From Megalonaias nervosa (lineage: Eukaryota > Mollusca > Bivalvia > Unionida > Unionidae): a stretch of 64,000 nt of DNA. Shown in pieces: positions 1 to 8,408 of this stretch. The translations under genes and the position numbers were made by a program. Within the stretch, counting starts at the first letter, position 1. The number at the start of each line of letters is the position of its first letter. The notes under the pieces were generated by a model. That model did not search any database. It saw nothing but the letters and a program-made list of their open reading frames with translations, and was not told the DNA's origin. The stretch is from the NCBI GenBank assembly GCA_016617855.1, contig JAECUM010096232.1, positions 1 through 64,000 of the forward strand. The letters run 5' to 3'.

Positions 1-171
1 TGCTAAATACAATTTACTCCATTTTAACCACCGCATTATTAAATTTAATAATAGTTGTGTTTTACCCGATCCAGATGGACCTATTATAATCATCCTTATC
101 GAATTTGGTAATGCTGGATGATGTTTCACTGGCTCCTGTTTCCGTGTCGCCGAAAAGTCAATTATATCCAT
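1..171 (-). CDS. FtsK/HerA-type genome packaging ATPase (N-terminal part only)
   Basis: The minus strand reads open from an ATG at 171 off the window edge (57 codons). Residues about 27-42 contain a Walker A loop, IIIGPSGSGKTQLLLNLI, in the position expected for the packaging ATPase that pumps the genome into the capsid of Polintons, adintoviruses and virophages. The Walker B region would lie outside the window. The start at 171 puts about 30 residues before the P-loop; an internal ATG at 93 is possible but would leave almost no leader. It is divergent from the PLA2 gene, with only 12 bp between the two start codons. The family call rests on the P-loop and the neighbourhood. Confidence 0.6.
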   Translation of the reverse strand, partial: MDIIDFSATRKQEPVKHHPALPNSIRMIIIGPSGSGKTQLLLNLIMRWLKWSKLYLA

Positions 172-183
172 ATAATAAATAAT
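172..183. promoter_or_regulatory. Very short divergent start region, TATAATAAATAA
   Basis: Twelve AT-only bases separate the ATPase start (minus strand, 171) from the PLA2 start (plus strand, 184). The segment resembles the TATATAATG-type sequence at other starts in this element. A shared or overlapping divergent promoter is inferred. Confidence 0.35.
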
Positions 184-684
184 ATGAGTCTATATTGTGT
201 TCGATGTAGAGCATCTACACCCACTGCTGAATTAACTACAATAACAACGAAAAATAAACGACGTGCTCTGACGGGCAAATGCGTTAAATGTGGTACCAAG
301 AAATACAAATTTGTTAAAACAAAGACAGGTGGAGATATAGCCGCTTTATTAGGAAAATTACCAGGAACTCCGTGGGCTAAATACCCCGGTGAGAAACATA
401 TTCCTGGATATAATTATTGTGGTCCCGGAACTCGACTTGATATCCGACTTGATAATCAAGATCAACCAAGATCAGGAGAGTATCCAATAAATAAGATTGA
501 TCAAGCATGTCATGTTCATGACGTTGCGTATAAAAATAAAGATTTACAACAAAGGCATCTCGCAGATGTAAAATTGATTCATGCATTAAATTCTATACCT
601 AATAAATCTGTCAGAGATAAATTAGCTAGTGTTCTAGTAAAATCTGCCATGAAAAGTAAAATAATGTTAGGGGCTGGTAATTAA
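184..684 (+). CDS. Zinc-ribbon plus parvovirus-type phospholipase A2 protein
   Basis: The protein has 166 residues from the ATG at 184; the frame is open from 118, but that extension overlaps the ATPase start. Residues about 1-45 hold two CxxC pairs (YCVRC and GKCVKCGTKKY) like the DUF5679 zinc ribbon found in large-virus and Polinton genomes. Residues about 70-140 hold a secreted-PLA2 core of parvovirus VP1 type: a calcium-loop motif YNYCGPGT and the catalytic His-Asp pair in ACHVHDVAY. In parvoviruses this domain breaches the endosomal membrane during entry; the same role here is inferred. No signal peptide is visible. The frame is intact. The integrase gene follows after 16 bp on the same strand. 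Confidence 0.8.
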   Translation: MSLYCVRCRASTPTAELTTITTKNKRRALTGKCVKCGTKKYKFVKTKTGGDIAALLGKLPGTPWAKYPGEKHIPGYNYCGPGTRLDIRLDNQDQPRSGEYPINKIDQACHVHDVAYKNKDLQQRHLADVKLIHALNSIPNKSVRDKLASVLVKSAMKSKIMLGAGN

Positions 685-700
685 TTATATAAATATTATA

Positions 701-1681
701 ATGGGATCCATTTATTATAGCCCAAGAGGATATTGGAGAGGCAAATCAGCTATTACTAAATTATCTGAAGCAGCAAAAGTCTCACGTTCTGTTGCTGCAG
801 CGTGGTTAGCACGACAGGCAATATGGCAAATTTATCTACCACTACCTAAAAATATTCAATATGCACATTTTGATGTCAGCGTTCCTAATGAGGTTCATCA
901 AGCAGATATTTTATTTTTACCACACGATACCATTAAAATTGGTAAACGTCAATCACGCACATACAAATACGCATTAACTGTCGTTGACGTTGCAAGTAGA
1001 TATAAAGAAGCGGAACCATTATCAACAAAGACAGCGTCTGAAGTTTCATCTGCGTTTGAACGAATTTATCAGCGAGGATCTTTGCGATGGCCACAGTTAT
1101 TACAAGTTGATCCTGGCAAAGAATTTCTTGGTACAGTATTATCGTTGATGAAGAAACGTAACGTTAAAATCAGACGAGGACATACTGAAATTCATCGTGA
1201 TCAGGCAATCGTTGAACGATTTAATCGAACACTTGCTGAGCGGTTATTTGGATACCAATATGCAAACGAAATATCCGCTGACTTTAAGTCCACGGAGAGA
1301 TCTCGTGAATGGGTTGCGAGGTTACCAAGTGTGATAGCTGCATTAAATAACGAAATTACTCGTTCAACTTCCATGAAACCTTCTAATGCAATCACAAAAA
1401 AATATATACCCCGTAGCAATGACATACATCAACCTCAACCAATATTAGGTAATGTAACTGTAAGATATTTGTATGAACCTGGCGAACTTGAAGGTGGTAA
1501 AAAAAGAGCAACTGATCCTATCTGGAGCGTGACTACACATACAATTTCTAGTGTAGTTAGATCTACTGGTAGACCTCCAATCTACAGATTAGATTCGAGA
1601 GCCCCTCAACGTGGATTTGTACGTGAACAATTACAGGTAATACCTAAAGACACACAATTACCACCACATACAATTACATAA
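701..1681 (+). CDS. Polinton-type DDE integrase (rve superfamily)
   Basis: The frame is intact, 326 residues. The N-terminal region (about 1-65) is HTH-like and basic. The catalytic core (about 65-190) shows the D,D,E triad: first Asp in HQADILFLPHD, second in LLQVDPGKEFLG, Glu in QAIVERFNRTLAERL. The C-terminal part (about 240-320) has an SH3/chromo-like stretch ending PPIYRLDSRAP. This enzyme inserts the linear element into host DNA with a target duplication. The start sits in TATTATAATG, 16 bp after the PLA2 stop. The 3' end overlaps the minus-strand helicase/HNH frame by about 76 nt, tail to tail. It is one of the best-preserved genes in the element. Confidence 0.9.
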   Translation: MGSIYYSPRGYWRGKSAITKLSEAAKVSRSVAAAWLARQAIWQIYLPLPKNIQYAHFDVSVPNEVHQADILFLPHDTIKIGKRQSRTYKYALTVVDVASRYKEAEPLSTKTASEVSSAFERIYQRGSLRWPQLLQVDPGKEFLGTVLSLMKKRNVKIRRGHTEIHRDQAIVERFNRTLAERLFGYQYANEISADFKSTERSREWVARLPSVIAALNNEITRSTSMKPSNAITKKYIPRSNDIHQPQPILGNVTVRYLYEPGELEGGKKRATDPIWSVTTHTISSVVRSTGRPPIYRLDSRAPQRGFVREQLQVIPKDTQLPPHTIT

Positions 1682-3081
1682 CCAGAACCTCTACGTCGAT
1701 TACATTCAAGACAGGTCAGCATCACATTATCACGTGTATGGCCAAGATCACTATTAATTCTGTCTACGGTAAATTGTCTTGGATTATTATTCGAATATTG
1801 CCATAACATATTACAGTTACAGCTTGCACAATGATTATTCTGTCGTTGTTTTAATATTATAATAAATTCAGTATCAATATCAAAGTCACAATTATTTTTT
1901 TTGTCATATTGCTTATAACCAGATAGTTTTTTTCTTATTACGTCATTGCTAACAGTTTGATCATTATTTTCTGTAAAATTCATAATAACTCTATGGAGTT
2001 GATATATTCTTCTGACTCGAGAAACTGCGAGATAGACTAAATTTGACCATTCGATCCGATCATCGACAATCCAGATATTTGTATCAGAAATAGTTAACCC
2101 CTGTGAAGAATGGATCGTCATAGCGTATCCTAACGTCCACGGTGATTTATTCATACTCAATGCGCATTCAACAACATCAACATCAACCAAAACAATATCA
2201 TTCAAAACGAGATTCTGTACCCTTGGTGGAACCAATGCACCAGGAATTTCTACTTCGATATTTTGCCGCCTAGTGTCAGCTGGACGATAACACAAAGGTA
2301 CAGGTAGATCCGAGAATTTTTCTTTGTGTAACGTAAATAATTTCTTCTGTAGTTCATCACGAACTATCTTTCTACTTGCGACTATCAAATCAGCGGGTCT
2401 CCATAAAGTCCAAAAATTACTCATCGTAGTTACTGGAATTACTCCTCGCATTATTTCACATTGTATTTTATCTGGTTGTAGTCTGATTAATCTTTTAAGT
2501 TCCTTTAACGGTTCATCAATTACTCTACGGTCATCATTTATTTCTTCATAATAATCTACGTTATTCTTCAGCCATTCATGTGGAGATTGTCCAACAAAAG
2601 GTGGTGGTTGACCATGATCACCACACATTATCACAGCAGTATTCTTTAATAATAATCATTCAAGAAATACTTTTAATACTTCTAACGACACCGTGCATAT
2701 CTCGTCCCACATAATATATTTAGGTATATATTTTTCACCCATTCTCTCAGGAGTCCATATGTCTCCGCACCATCTAAAGAAACTATGGTATGTACATGAT
2801 TTTACTCCTCGTTCTTTTGTTTCCCTGGCTAATTTATGTGTATGTGTCTAAACAATTATATCTGAATTATTATTCATGAATAATTTAATCACACGTGTTG
2901 TTTTACCTGAACCACCGCATCCGTTAATATAAACAGTTTTATGTCTAGCAACAGGATCATATACAGATGGTGCTGATGACTTTGATACTTGATTATTATT
3001 TTTGTAATATATTTCCTTAATTTCAACGTCGGCAGATTCAGAATAAGTAAGTATATTTTCTTGTTTTATTCTCCATGATCC
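1606..3081 (-). pseudogene. Superfamily 1 helicase with HNH-like tail, in frame with the polymerase
   Basis: This is the downstream half of the polymerase-helicase gene, in the same frame as the polymerase C-terminus. Visible motifs in order are Walker A GCGGSGKTTRVIKL (near 2,895-2,935), a Walker B-like MWDEI (near 2,710), motif III CGDHGQPPPF (near 2,600), and a Pif1/RecD-type motif YAMTIHSSQGLTISD (near 2,100), followed by a WSNLVYLAVSRVRR segment. The last 75 residues carry CASC, then DRINSDLGHTRDNVMLTC and ECN, an HNH/zinc-like arrangement. In-frame stops at 2,848-2,850 (TAG) and 2,656-2,658 (TGA) interrupt it; the part from 2,634 to 1,606 is open. Expected role: unwinding DNA during element replication. 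The last 25 codons overlap the integrase gene and may not be functional sequence. Confidence 0.75.
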
Positions 3082-5127
3082 TCATTCACCATTACCAAGT
3101 AGCGGTTTTAACAAATCTGTATATTTTTTATTTATATAAAACGAATCCGTTGCTACTCTGACAGCATCACGAGGAAATCTATTTATCATAGACAGTAGAT
3201 TTATAGAAACATATGCCAACATCGATGATCTTAAATGAGTAAATTGCGGTGAGTCACCATCAAGATAGCTCACAATTGTACCTAGTTTGGTTCCGTCTGA
3301 TAAATAAGCATTACTCCTATTTATAAATGTGTTTTTTTCCGTTGTATCAGCGATTATAAAATCGAGTTCAGCATCGTCCATAATCAATCTTGTACAGTGT
3401 CTTTTATGATCATATGCTCCTCCCTGAGTAAATTTACCAATTATCTTTCTACCAAGATCTTTTGCAAGTTTTTCATCGTGCTCGTCCCTGCATTTACGTA
3501 TATTATTAGTAATTTTAATAATGTCATCTTCATTAAGATTAGGAAATTCTTTCCTGGCATCATCGATATTAAATCTATTTGGTTCTGGTAACCAAACTTG
3601 CTTTTGTAACCGATACGATATAATTGCCTCACTCACCTGTAAGATATTGAAATTCCAACATCAAGCATATATCGTAATAGTACTATTGGAACCCAACATT
3701 TTTCTGAAAAATGTCTTCCAAACCAAACATAAGTAATCGGATGGAGATTTTCTGCAAACTCGAATGATTCTACACACGCAAATCCGGTTAAGTCAAAATC
3801 TGGTAAATGTCCGTTTATCGCAACCCTGGTCATCTCGTGTGATGGATGTCCAAATCTCTTAAAGTATTCAGAACATTCTCCGTATCCAAGAAAACTTCCA
3901 GGATAACACACTACCATATCGACGGATATAACGTCATTATACTTATATTTAGTATTCCACAATCCTCCGTGTCCATATTCTACACAGCTTTATGGATATC
4001 TCCAAGAAATTCCGATCGTGTTGGTTTCCATAAATTTTTCTCCTGAGCGAAATGAGCCGCTACGGATGGAACAGTAAAACAATTATTTAATAATAGTCTA
4101 ACTTTGACATCGTCAGAAGTATATTTCAGCGCAAGATGTTCCATTTCTACATTAAGAGATTCTGTACGGTAAATATCACCATTAGGCCGTACAAACTGAT
4201 CATAATAATCATATTCTGAACTTTGAAATAACCAAACAGATACAGGGTCACTTTTACTGATATTTTTGATAAAATCAAATATATGACCATCATAAAATTT
4301 AACCGTTCTGTCTCGTGGAAATATTGTTACTGCTGAGGTCCATGCATGCGAATTATGATCAATAATATCTATCGGAGCTCCATTTTTTATGTATTTCGGT
4401 TTATATAAAACATCTCCCGTTGACGTCTTTACTGTTATTGGAAATCTTAATTTCTTTTCTAGATCAGCAACATCTTTAATAGATGCTCCAGTATCTTTAA
4501 CTGATTCTGCCCACGTATTTATTTTTTTACGTCGTAAATCTGTTAAACCATTACCACGTATCGCGTTTATGAAATGTTCTGTAACTCGTTCAGCTACACA
4601 GTTTATTCTTGACTCTGACAATCTCATTGGTTTGAGATCCCCAACGTCAGGTTTATTATTAAGCGGATATATTGCATATACAACCGCAGTAACGGAATAT
4701 GCGCGTTCATAATACGGTTTGTCAACACCAGTTAGTATTCCGGGTTTAGATTTAATACTCAAAAGAACAATATTATTTCCTGACTGTATGCGGACTGGAT
4801 CACGCTTGTCACGAATAATCCAAGTATCTTCTTTTGTATTTACAATAAATTTTATTTAAAAAAATATTTTTGATCATCAAGGTGATTAATAATTGCTTTT
4901 CTTCGTTTGTCATTCATTATAGTATCTACAATATTTCCGATTCTGAATGTTGACCATACATGAGCAGCACCATTATTACGAAATTCATTCTTTGCTTCAC
5001 GGATACGTTCGGTTATATCCTCATTTGTTAAAGCTAGATCTTGCATCAAAGTACTAAATTTATATTCTGATAATCGATCGAGATCAAATCTAGCTATTTT
5101 AGGTTCAATTGCCGATAATTCGTTCAT
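3082..5127 (-). pseudogene. Protein-primed type B DNA polymerase, frameshifted
   Basis: The gene reads from an ATG at 5,127 leftward in four segments of changing frame: 5,127-4,852, about 4,850-3,980, about 3,985-3,633 and 3,650-3,082. Frame changes fall near 4,852 (beside a T run), 3,980 and 3,640, and a TGA lies at 3,082-3,084. The third segment holds motif A, SVDMVVCYPGSFLG, followed by a conserved-looking RFGHPSHEMTRVAINGHLP. The fourth segment holds motif C, RVATDSFY. The second segment has the exonuclease-like and linker region. Beyond the TGA the same frame continues into the helicase. Protein-primed family B polymerases copy linear genomes from a terminal protein. The gene is divergent from the Cys-rich gene at 5,174. 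Homopolymer-linked shifts could partly be assembly errors. Confidence 0.75.
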
Positions 5128-5173
5128 ATAATTAAGACAAATATTTAAATTAAAATTTTAGTATATATATATA
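5128..5173. promoter_or_regulatory. Divergent AT-rich promoter region
   Basis: Forty-six AT-rich bases separate the polymerase start (minus, 5,127) from the Cys-rich gene (plus, 5,174). They end in TATATATATATAATG at the plus-strand start, the same sequence context seen at other starts in the element. Promoter function is inferred. Confidence 0.4.
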
Positions 5174-5488
5174 ATGATTGAAACAAAGAATAAATGTGCT
5201 TGGCTTAAAATTGGACATACTTCTCCTTGTAATAAATCGTGCGTGAACAAATACTGCGGAAATCATGCGCAAAGTATCAAAAATGGAAGTACAGGACCAA
5301 AACCATGTATTCAATGTTGTGTTGGAGTCAGAGGAAAAACTCAATTGTGTTTAAAATGTGGCGGAAAAAAATACAGGGAATTAAAACGATATTACGACAA
5401 AAAAAATAATACATCGTCAGGTAAATCTCCTATAAAAACCGTAGAAGATTATCTGGTCAGATTTAAAAACAATGATTTAGACAAATAA
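5174..5488 (+). CDS. Small cysteine-rich, probably zinc-binding protein
   Basis: An intact 104-residue frame. Eleven cysteines lie in residues 9-76 in patterns such as CNKSCVNKYCGNH, KPCIQCC and LCLKCGGKKY, which suggests two or more zinc-binding knuckles. A basic Lys/Tyr-rich segment follows, then a short charged tail. No enzymatic motif is visible and I do not recognise a named family. The second half (CxxC, then CxxCGGKKY) resembles the ribbon of the PLA2 protein at the other end of this gene group, so the two may share a nucleic-acid or protein-binding fold. The start has a strong TATATATAATG context. The homing endonuclease gene begins 13 bp downstream. Confidence 0.6.
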   Translation: MIETKNKCAWLKIGHTSPCNKSCVNKYCGNHAQSIKNGSTGPKPCIQCCVGVRGKTQLCLKCGGKKYRELKRYYDKKNNTSSGKSPIKTVEDYLVRFKNNDLDK

Positions 5489-5501
5489 TATTATTATATA
5501 A

Positions 5502-6161
5502 ATGAATCAGACAAATAATGATATTGACAATGATTATATAATGAATCAAACAAATAATGATTTAAACAAATGCAATTTATATATAATGAATCAAACAAAT
5601 CAGACCCATGATGATGATATCGACAAAAACTTTATAAGAAAATTAAGAGAAGAAGCATTTCGTAATAAACACGAATTTGTGGCACATCCAGAATATACAA
5701 ATTACGAAGCATCCCGAGATGGTGTTATCAGACACTGTAGATTAAAGAAACCGGTTGGTAATATTAATAATACTGGTTATCTTAGATTTCGTGCCGGGGG
5801 GAAACATTATTTCTCACATAAATTCATCTACGAGTGTTATTTTGGAGTCGTTAAAAATGGACTTGTAGTTAATCATATTGATGAAGATCCCCAGAATAAT
5901 AATCTATCTAACCTGTAAGCTATTACACAAAGTCAGAATTCTGCACGTGGAAATACTGGTAAATGTAAAAAGTTTGCAAGAAGATCTATTAAATCCATAA
6001 ATACAGAAACAGGCCAAGAAATAACTTTTCCATCAATATATGCAGCTGCAAAACATTTTAGCATACATCCACAATCAGTACAATTTGTCGCAAATAGTAT
6101 TACTAGATCTGCATATTCAATAAAATATGATGAGCTGATTATATTTAAATACGTCAGATAA
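5502..6161 (+). pseudogene. NUMOD4-HNH-NUMOD1 homing endonuclease with one in-frame stop
   Basis: The reading frame spans 220 codons, broken by a TAA at 5,916-5,918. Residues about 57-75 (HPEYTNYEASRDGVIR) match the NUMOD4 signature. Residues about 85-138 hold the HNH core, including FSHKFIYECYFG and VVNHIDEDPQNNNLSNL. After the stop, in the same frame, residues about 160-205 look like a NUMOD1 DNA-binding module (FPSIYAAAKHFSIHPQSV). Such enzymes nick or cut specific sites and spread their own gene; here it is a passenger of the element. The N-terminus contains three near-identical copies of an MNQTN unit, each with its own TATATAATG-like leader. The next gene is on the minus strand. Confidence 0.75.
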
Positions 6162-6194
6162 CTCTGTACTCTTAATAAATAAATATTTTTTTTT

Positions 6195-6632
6195 TTATAT
6201 TGTATATAGTTTGACTCTATCAATTTTGCCAGGGGTACCTTCACCGTCGCTGCTGTCAGTGTCACTTTCATTTTTGACAGAATCAAATAGCATAATCTTT
6301 CTCAATTGCATTATACGATTGTCCACAATCTTCTTTTTCTCGTATTCACGAGATAGTTCGGATCTGATATTTTCGATCGAACGTGCAAGAGGCGCAAATA
6401 GCTTTACCTGTTTGTCATTTACCATTGCCAAGGATTCTAACATAGACTGATAAATTGATTTTACGAATTTATAATTGGATGGTAATGTGTATTTATTGTC
6501 GATTTTTCGTTGTTTTAATATTTCATAATCGCATAATATTTTTTCAGGATCGAGATTATCAGATAGATTTATTCCGTTATGTTTTAATTTTTTAATAGCA
6601 GAAATAATATCGTTAATGTTTTCTTGGTTCAT
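6195..6632 (-). CDS. Unrecognised 145-aa charged, probably coiled-coil protein
   Basis: Start chosen at 6,632, where TTTATATATATAATG precedes the ATG; the frame is open upstream to 6,686 but only with a hydrophobic run of poor codon use. The predicted protein is rich in Lys, Asp, Glu and Ile. Residues about 75-120 (MVNDKQVKLFAPLARSIEN and onward) look helical, and the tail is acidic (NESDTDSSDGEGTPG). No catalytic motif is visible. It lies between the homing endonuclease (opposite strand) and the large non-coding zone, and could be a late regulatory or virion protein. No function is assigned. Confidence 0.5.
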   Translation of the reverse strand: MNQENINDIISAIKKLKHNGINLSDNLDPEKILCDYEILKQRKIDNKYTLPSNYKFVKSIYQSMLESLAMVNDKQVKLFAPLARSIENIRSELSREYEKKKIVDNRIMQLRKIMLFDSVKNESDTDSSDGEGTPGKIDRVKLYTI

Positions 6633-6700
6633 TATATATATAAATATTTCTTTAAAATAAAAAATATTTACAAAACATATAATCACAACACAACCCCATA

Positions 6701-7083
6701 TGAACTCCTAGCTTGCCATATGACATGCTAGCAAGTTCAGGGGCATTTGAATTAATCCCCATGTGATCCCCTAGGTTGTTATATAACATCCTAGAAGGAT
6801 CAGAGGAAATTCGAAAGACGAAACAGACAGACACAATTTATCCCCATGTGAACTCCTAAGTTGTCAAACAACATCCTAGAAAGCTCAGAGGATATTCGAA
6901 ATTAGACGAAACACATTTATACAGACTCAACCCCATGTGACCCCCTAGGTTGCCATATGACATCCTAGCAGGATCAGAGGTTACATATAAACTTATCTCT
7001 AAGAACTTAATTCATTTAATTCTAAGGACAGCACAAACCCCATGTGACCCCCTAGGTTGCCATATGACATCCTAGCAGGATCA
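6701..7083. repeat. Five-copy array of 39-nt hairpin repeats
   Basis: Copies lie at 6,701-6,739, 6,764-6,802, 6,849-6,887, 6,938-6,976 and 7,045-7,083. Each is exactly 39 nt, preceded by a CCCCAT-type motif and followed by GAGG or GGGG. The outer arms are TGAACT/AGTTCA in copy 1 and TGATCC/GGATCA in copy 2, so two base pairs change on both sides. The inner dyad differs too: CATATG in copies 1, 4 and 5, GTTATATAAC in copy 2, GTTGT/ACAAC in copy 3. Copies 4 and 5 are nearly identical, including flanking DNA. Compensating changes point to selection for a folded RNA or a cruciform. Confidence 0.85.
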
Positions 7084-7411
7084 GAGGTTACATATAAACT
7101 TATCCTAATGACATATGATTGTATGAACATGAATATATACAAATGGTAATGATTTTGATTTTTGCAGACAGTACAAACATAAACTTAACAACAAACTTAA
7201 CTATAGACGGAATACAACGGGGGAGGGGGAATTTTTCTACGTCCAACAGATTTTATACAACTCCCCCCATATAAACCCCGGGGAGTGCAAAATTACACCC
7301 ACCACGTGGTTACATGGTGGGAAAGTTGTATTATTTTTCTGTTGGGTTTCGTACCCCCAATTATAAATAGCATCCGTCGCCAAATGCAAGATAATATATC
7401 TTTAGCATTTT

Positions 7412-7485
7412 TGGAGACTCGAACACGCGAGAGTCTGCACAACTTCGATCTACGTCCAATCGCCTTACCACTTCGGCCACCGCTC
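7412..7485 (-). pseudogene. tRNA-like relic (Ser/Leu-type)
   Basis: On the minus strand from 7,485 the sequence GAGCGGTGGCCGAAGTGGTA matches the 5' arm and A box of a class II-like tRNA. A B-box-like GTGTTCGAGTCTC follows at the expected spacing. The acceptor 3' strand does not pair with the 5' strand, the anticodon stem has a mismatch, and the T arm is poor. It is therefore a pseudo-tRNA or SINE-head relic rather than a working tRNA gene. Its head differs from the SINE family elsewhere in the window. Confidence 0.5.
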
Positions 7486-8058
7486 TTTTATCAATAATAC
7501 AGTTAAATTTAAATATATAAAATATTTGCGCTGTCTCACAGGACTTGTATTACTATTAGAATGTAGAACTGTAGCGTGAATTTATTTCAATTTTTTAAAT
7601 ATAATTCATAAAATAATCACACATTACATTGTCTGTATGAGTTATCGTTCGTTAAGGTCAAAATACATGTGTTAGAGCTAAAAATAACTCTACGCACTCG
7701 TATAAACCGACGTGAATTTAAGGACGTGAATTTAAAGTCATCAGAGTCAAAAGGTGCATAAATATCCTTTTCTATTACAAATTACTGATTCACTAACAGC
7801 TAATTGCTTACAGAAAACAAATAAATCACTAAATAATTAACGAAAAACAAGATATATTCGTTGTCTGTAAATCGAACGTAGTAGTAAGGGAAATAATCGT
7901 TTAATTTACTCTGCAGAGAGAGAGCAGAGTTATCTTGCTTTATTACATGTGCAATAAGAATTGAACCCGCCAAAACACATTTATCAAATTAACGTTATTT
8001 AAGAGAAAAATTGATCTTATAATATATTTCTGAAAAAAATTAAATCTTACTTATTTTT

Positions 8059-8332
8059 CTGATTTATCGAGGGCAAAAACCCCAGCACTTTTTATGTTTT
8101 TCTGTCAAATTTCTGATTTTTTGAGGGCAAAAACCCCAGGGGTAAAAAATCTGTTTTTTTAATGATTTTTCTGATTTTTGAGGGCAAAAACCCCAGGGGT
8201 TTTAACAAAATTTGATAAATATTTTTTGTTAAATTGAATTTTGTCCACTTTTTTCATAAATTTACCCTATTTTTTTCTGTTAAATTTCTGATTTTATTGA
8301 GGGCAAAAACCCCAGCACTTTTTATGTTTTTT
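8059..8332. repeat. Four copies of a TGAGGGCAAAAACCCCAG repeat
   Basis: Copies start near 8,059, 8,112, 8,170 and 8,287, each beginning CTGATTT and containing GAGGGCAAAAACCCCAG. Copies 1 and 4 continue CACTTTTTATGTTTTT; copies 2 and 3 continue GGGGT. GGGC(A)5CCCC can form a hairpin, and copy 3 also has the perfect palindrome AAAACCCC-A-GGGGTTTT. The repeat sits directly after the 3' end of the penton-like gene, so it could act in transcript termination or replication. No function is shown by sequence alone. Confidence 0.75.
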
Positions 8333-8408
8333 TAAATAATTTTATGAGTTAGAGTACCTATTTACCCATCTGATTATTTTTTTCCCACTGATTATTTACT
8401 CAGACGTT

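Larger units (their letters stand above)
6633..8408. other. Non-coding control-like zone of the element
   Basis: About 1.8 kb without a credible gene, lying between the virion block and the 145-aa gene. From left to right it holds five 39-nt hairpin repeats (6,701-7,083), a G-rich stretch with a later C-rich partner (about 7,218-7,270), the hairpin CCCACCA/TGGTGGG (about 7,299-7,323), a decayed tRNA-like sequence (7,412-7,485), AT-rich DNA, and four copies of a GGGCAAAAACCCC repeat (8,059-8,332). The density of dyads suggests a replication origin, packaging signal or transcription control region. That is inference. Confidence 0.55.

Noticed and set aside
3633..3655. Splice donor (CAGGTGAGT) in the polymerase gene
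   Set aside because: The coding frame resumes immediately after one base of shift, so a frame change explains the junction better than an intron.
1606..5127. Alternative genetic code as an explanation for in-frame stops
   Set aside because: The internal stops are of all three types (TGA in the replicase, TAG in the replicase and penton-like gene, TAA in the endonuclease) and coexist with frameshifts, so no single reassignment explains them.
6701..7083. CRISPR-like array
   Set aside because: The repeat units are palindromic themselves, spacers vary from about 25 to 70 nt and copies 4 and 5 share their flank. No cas genes exist and the DNA is from an animal.
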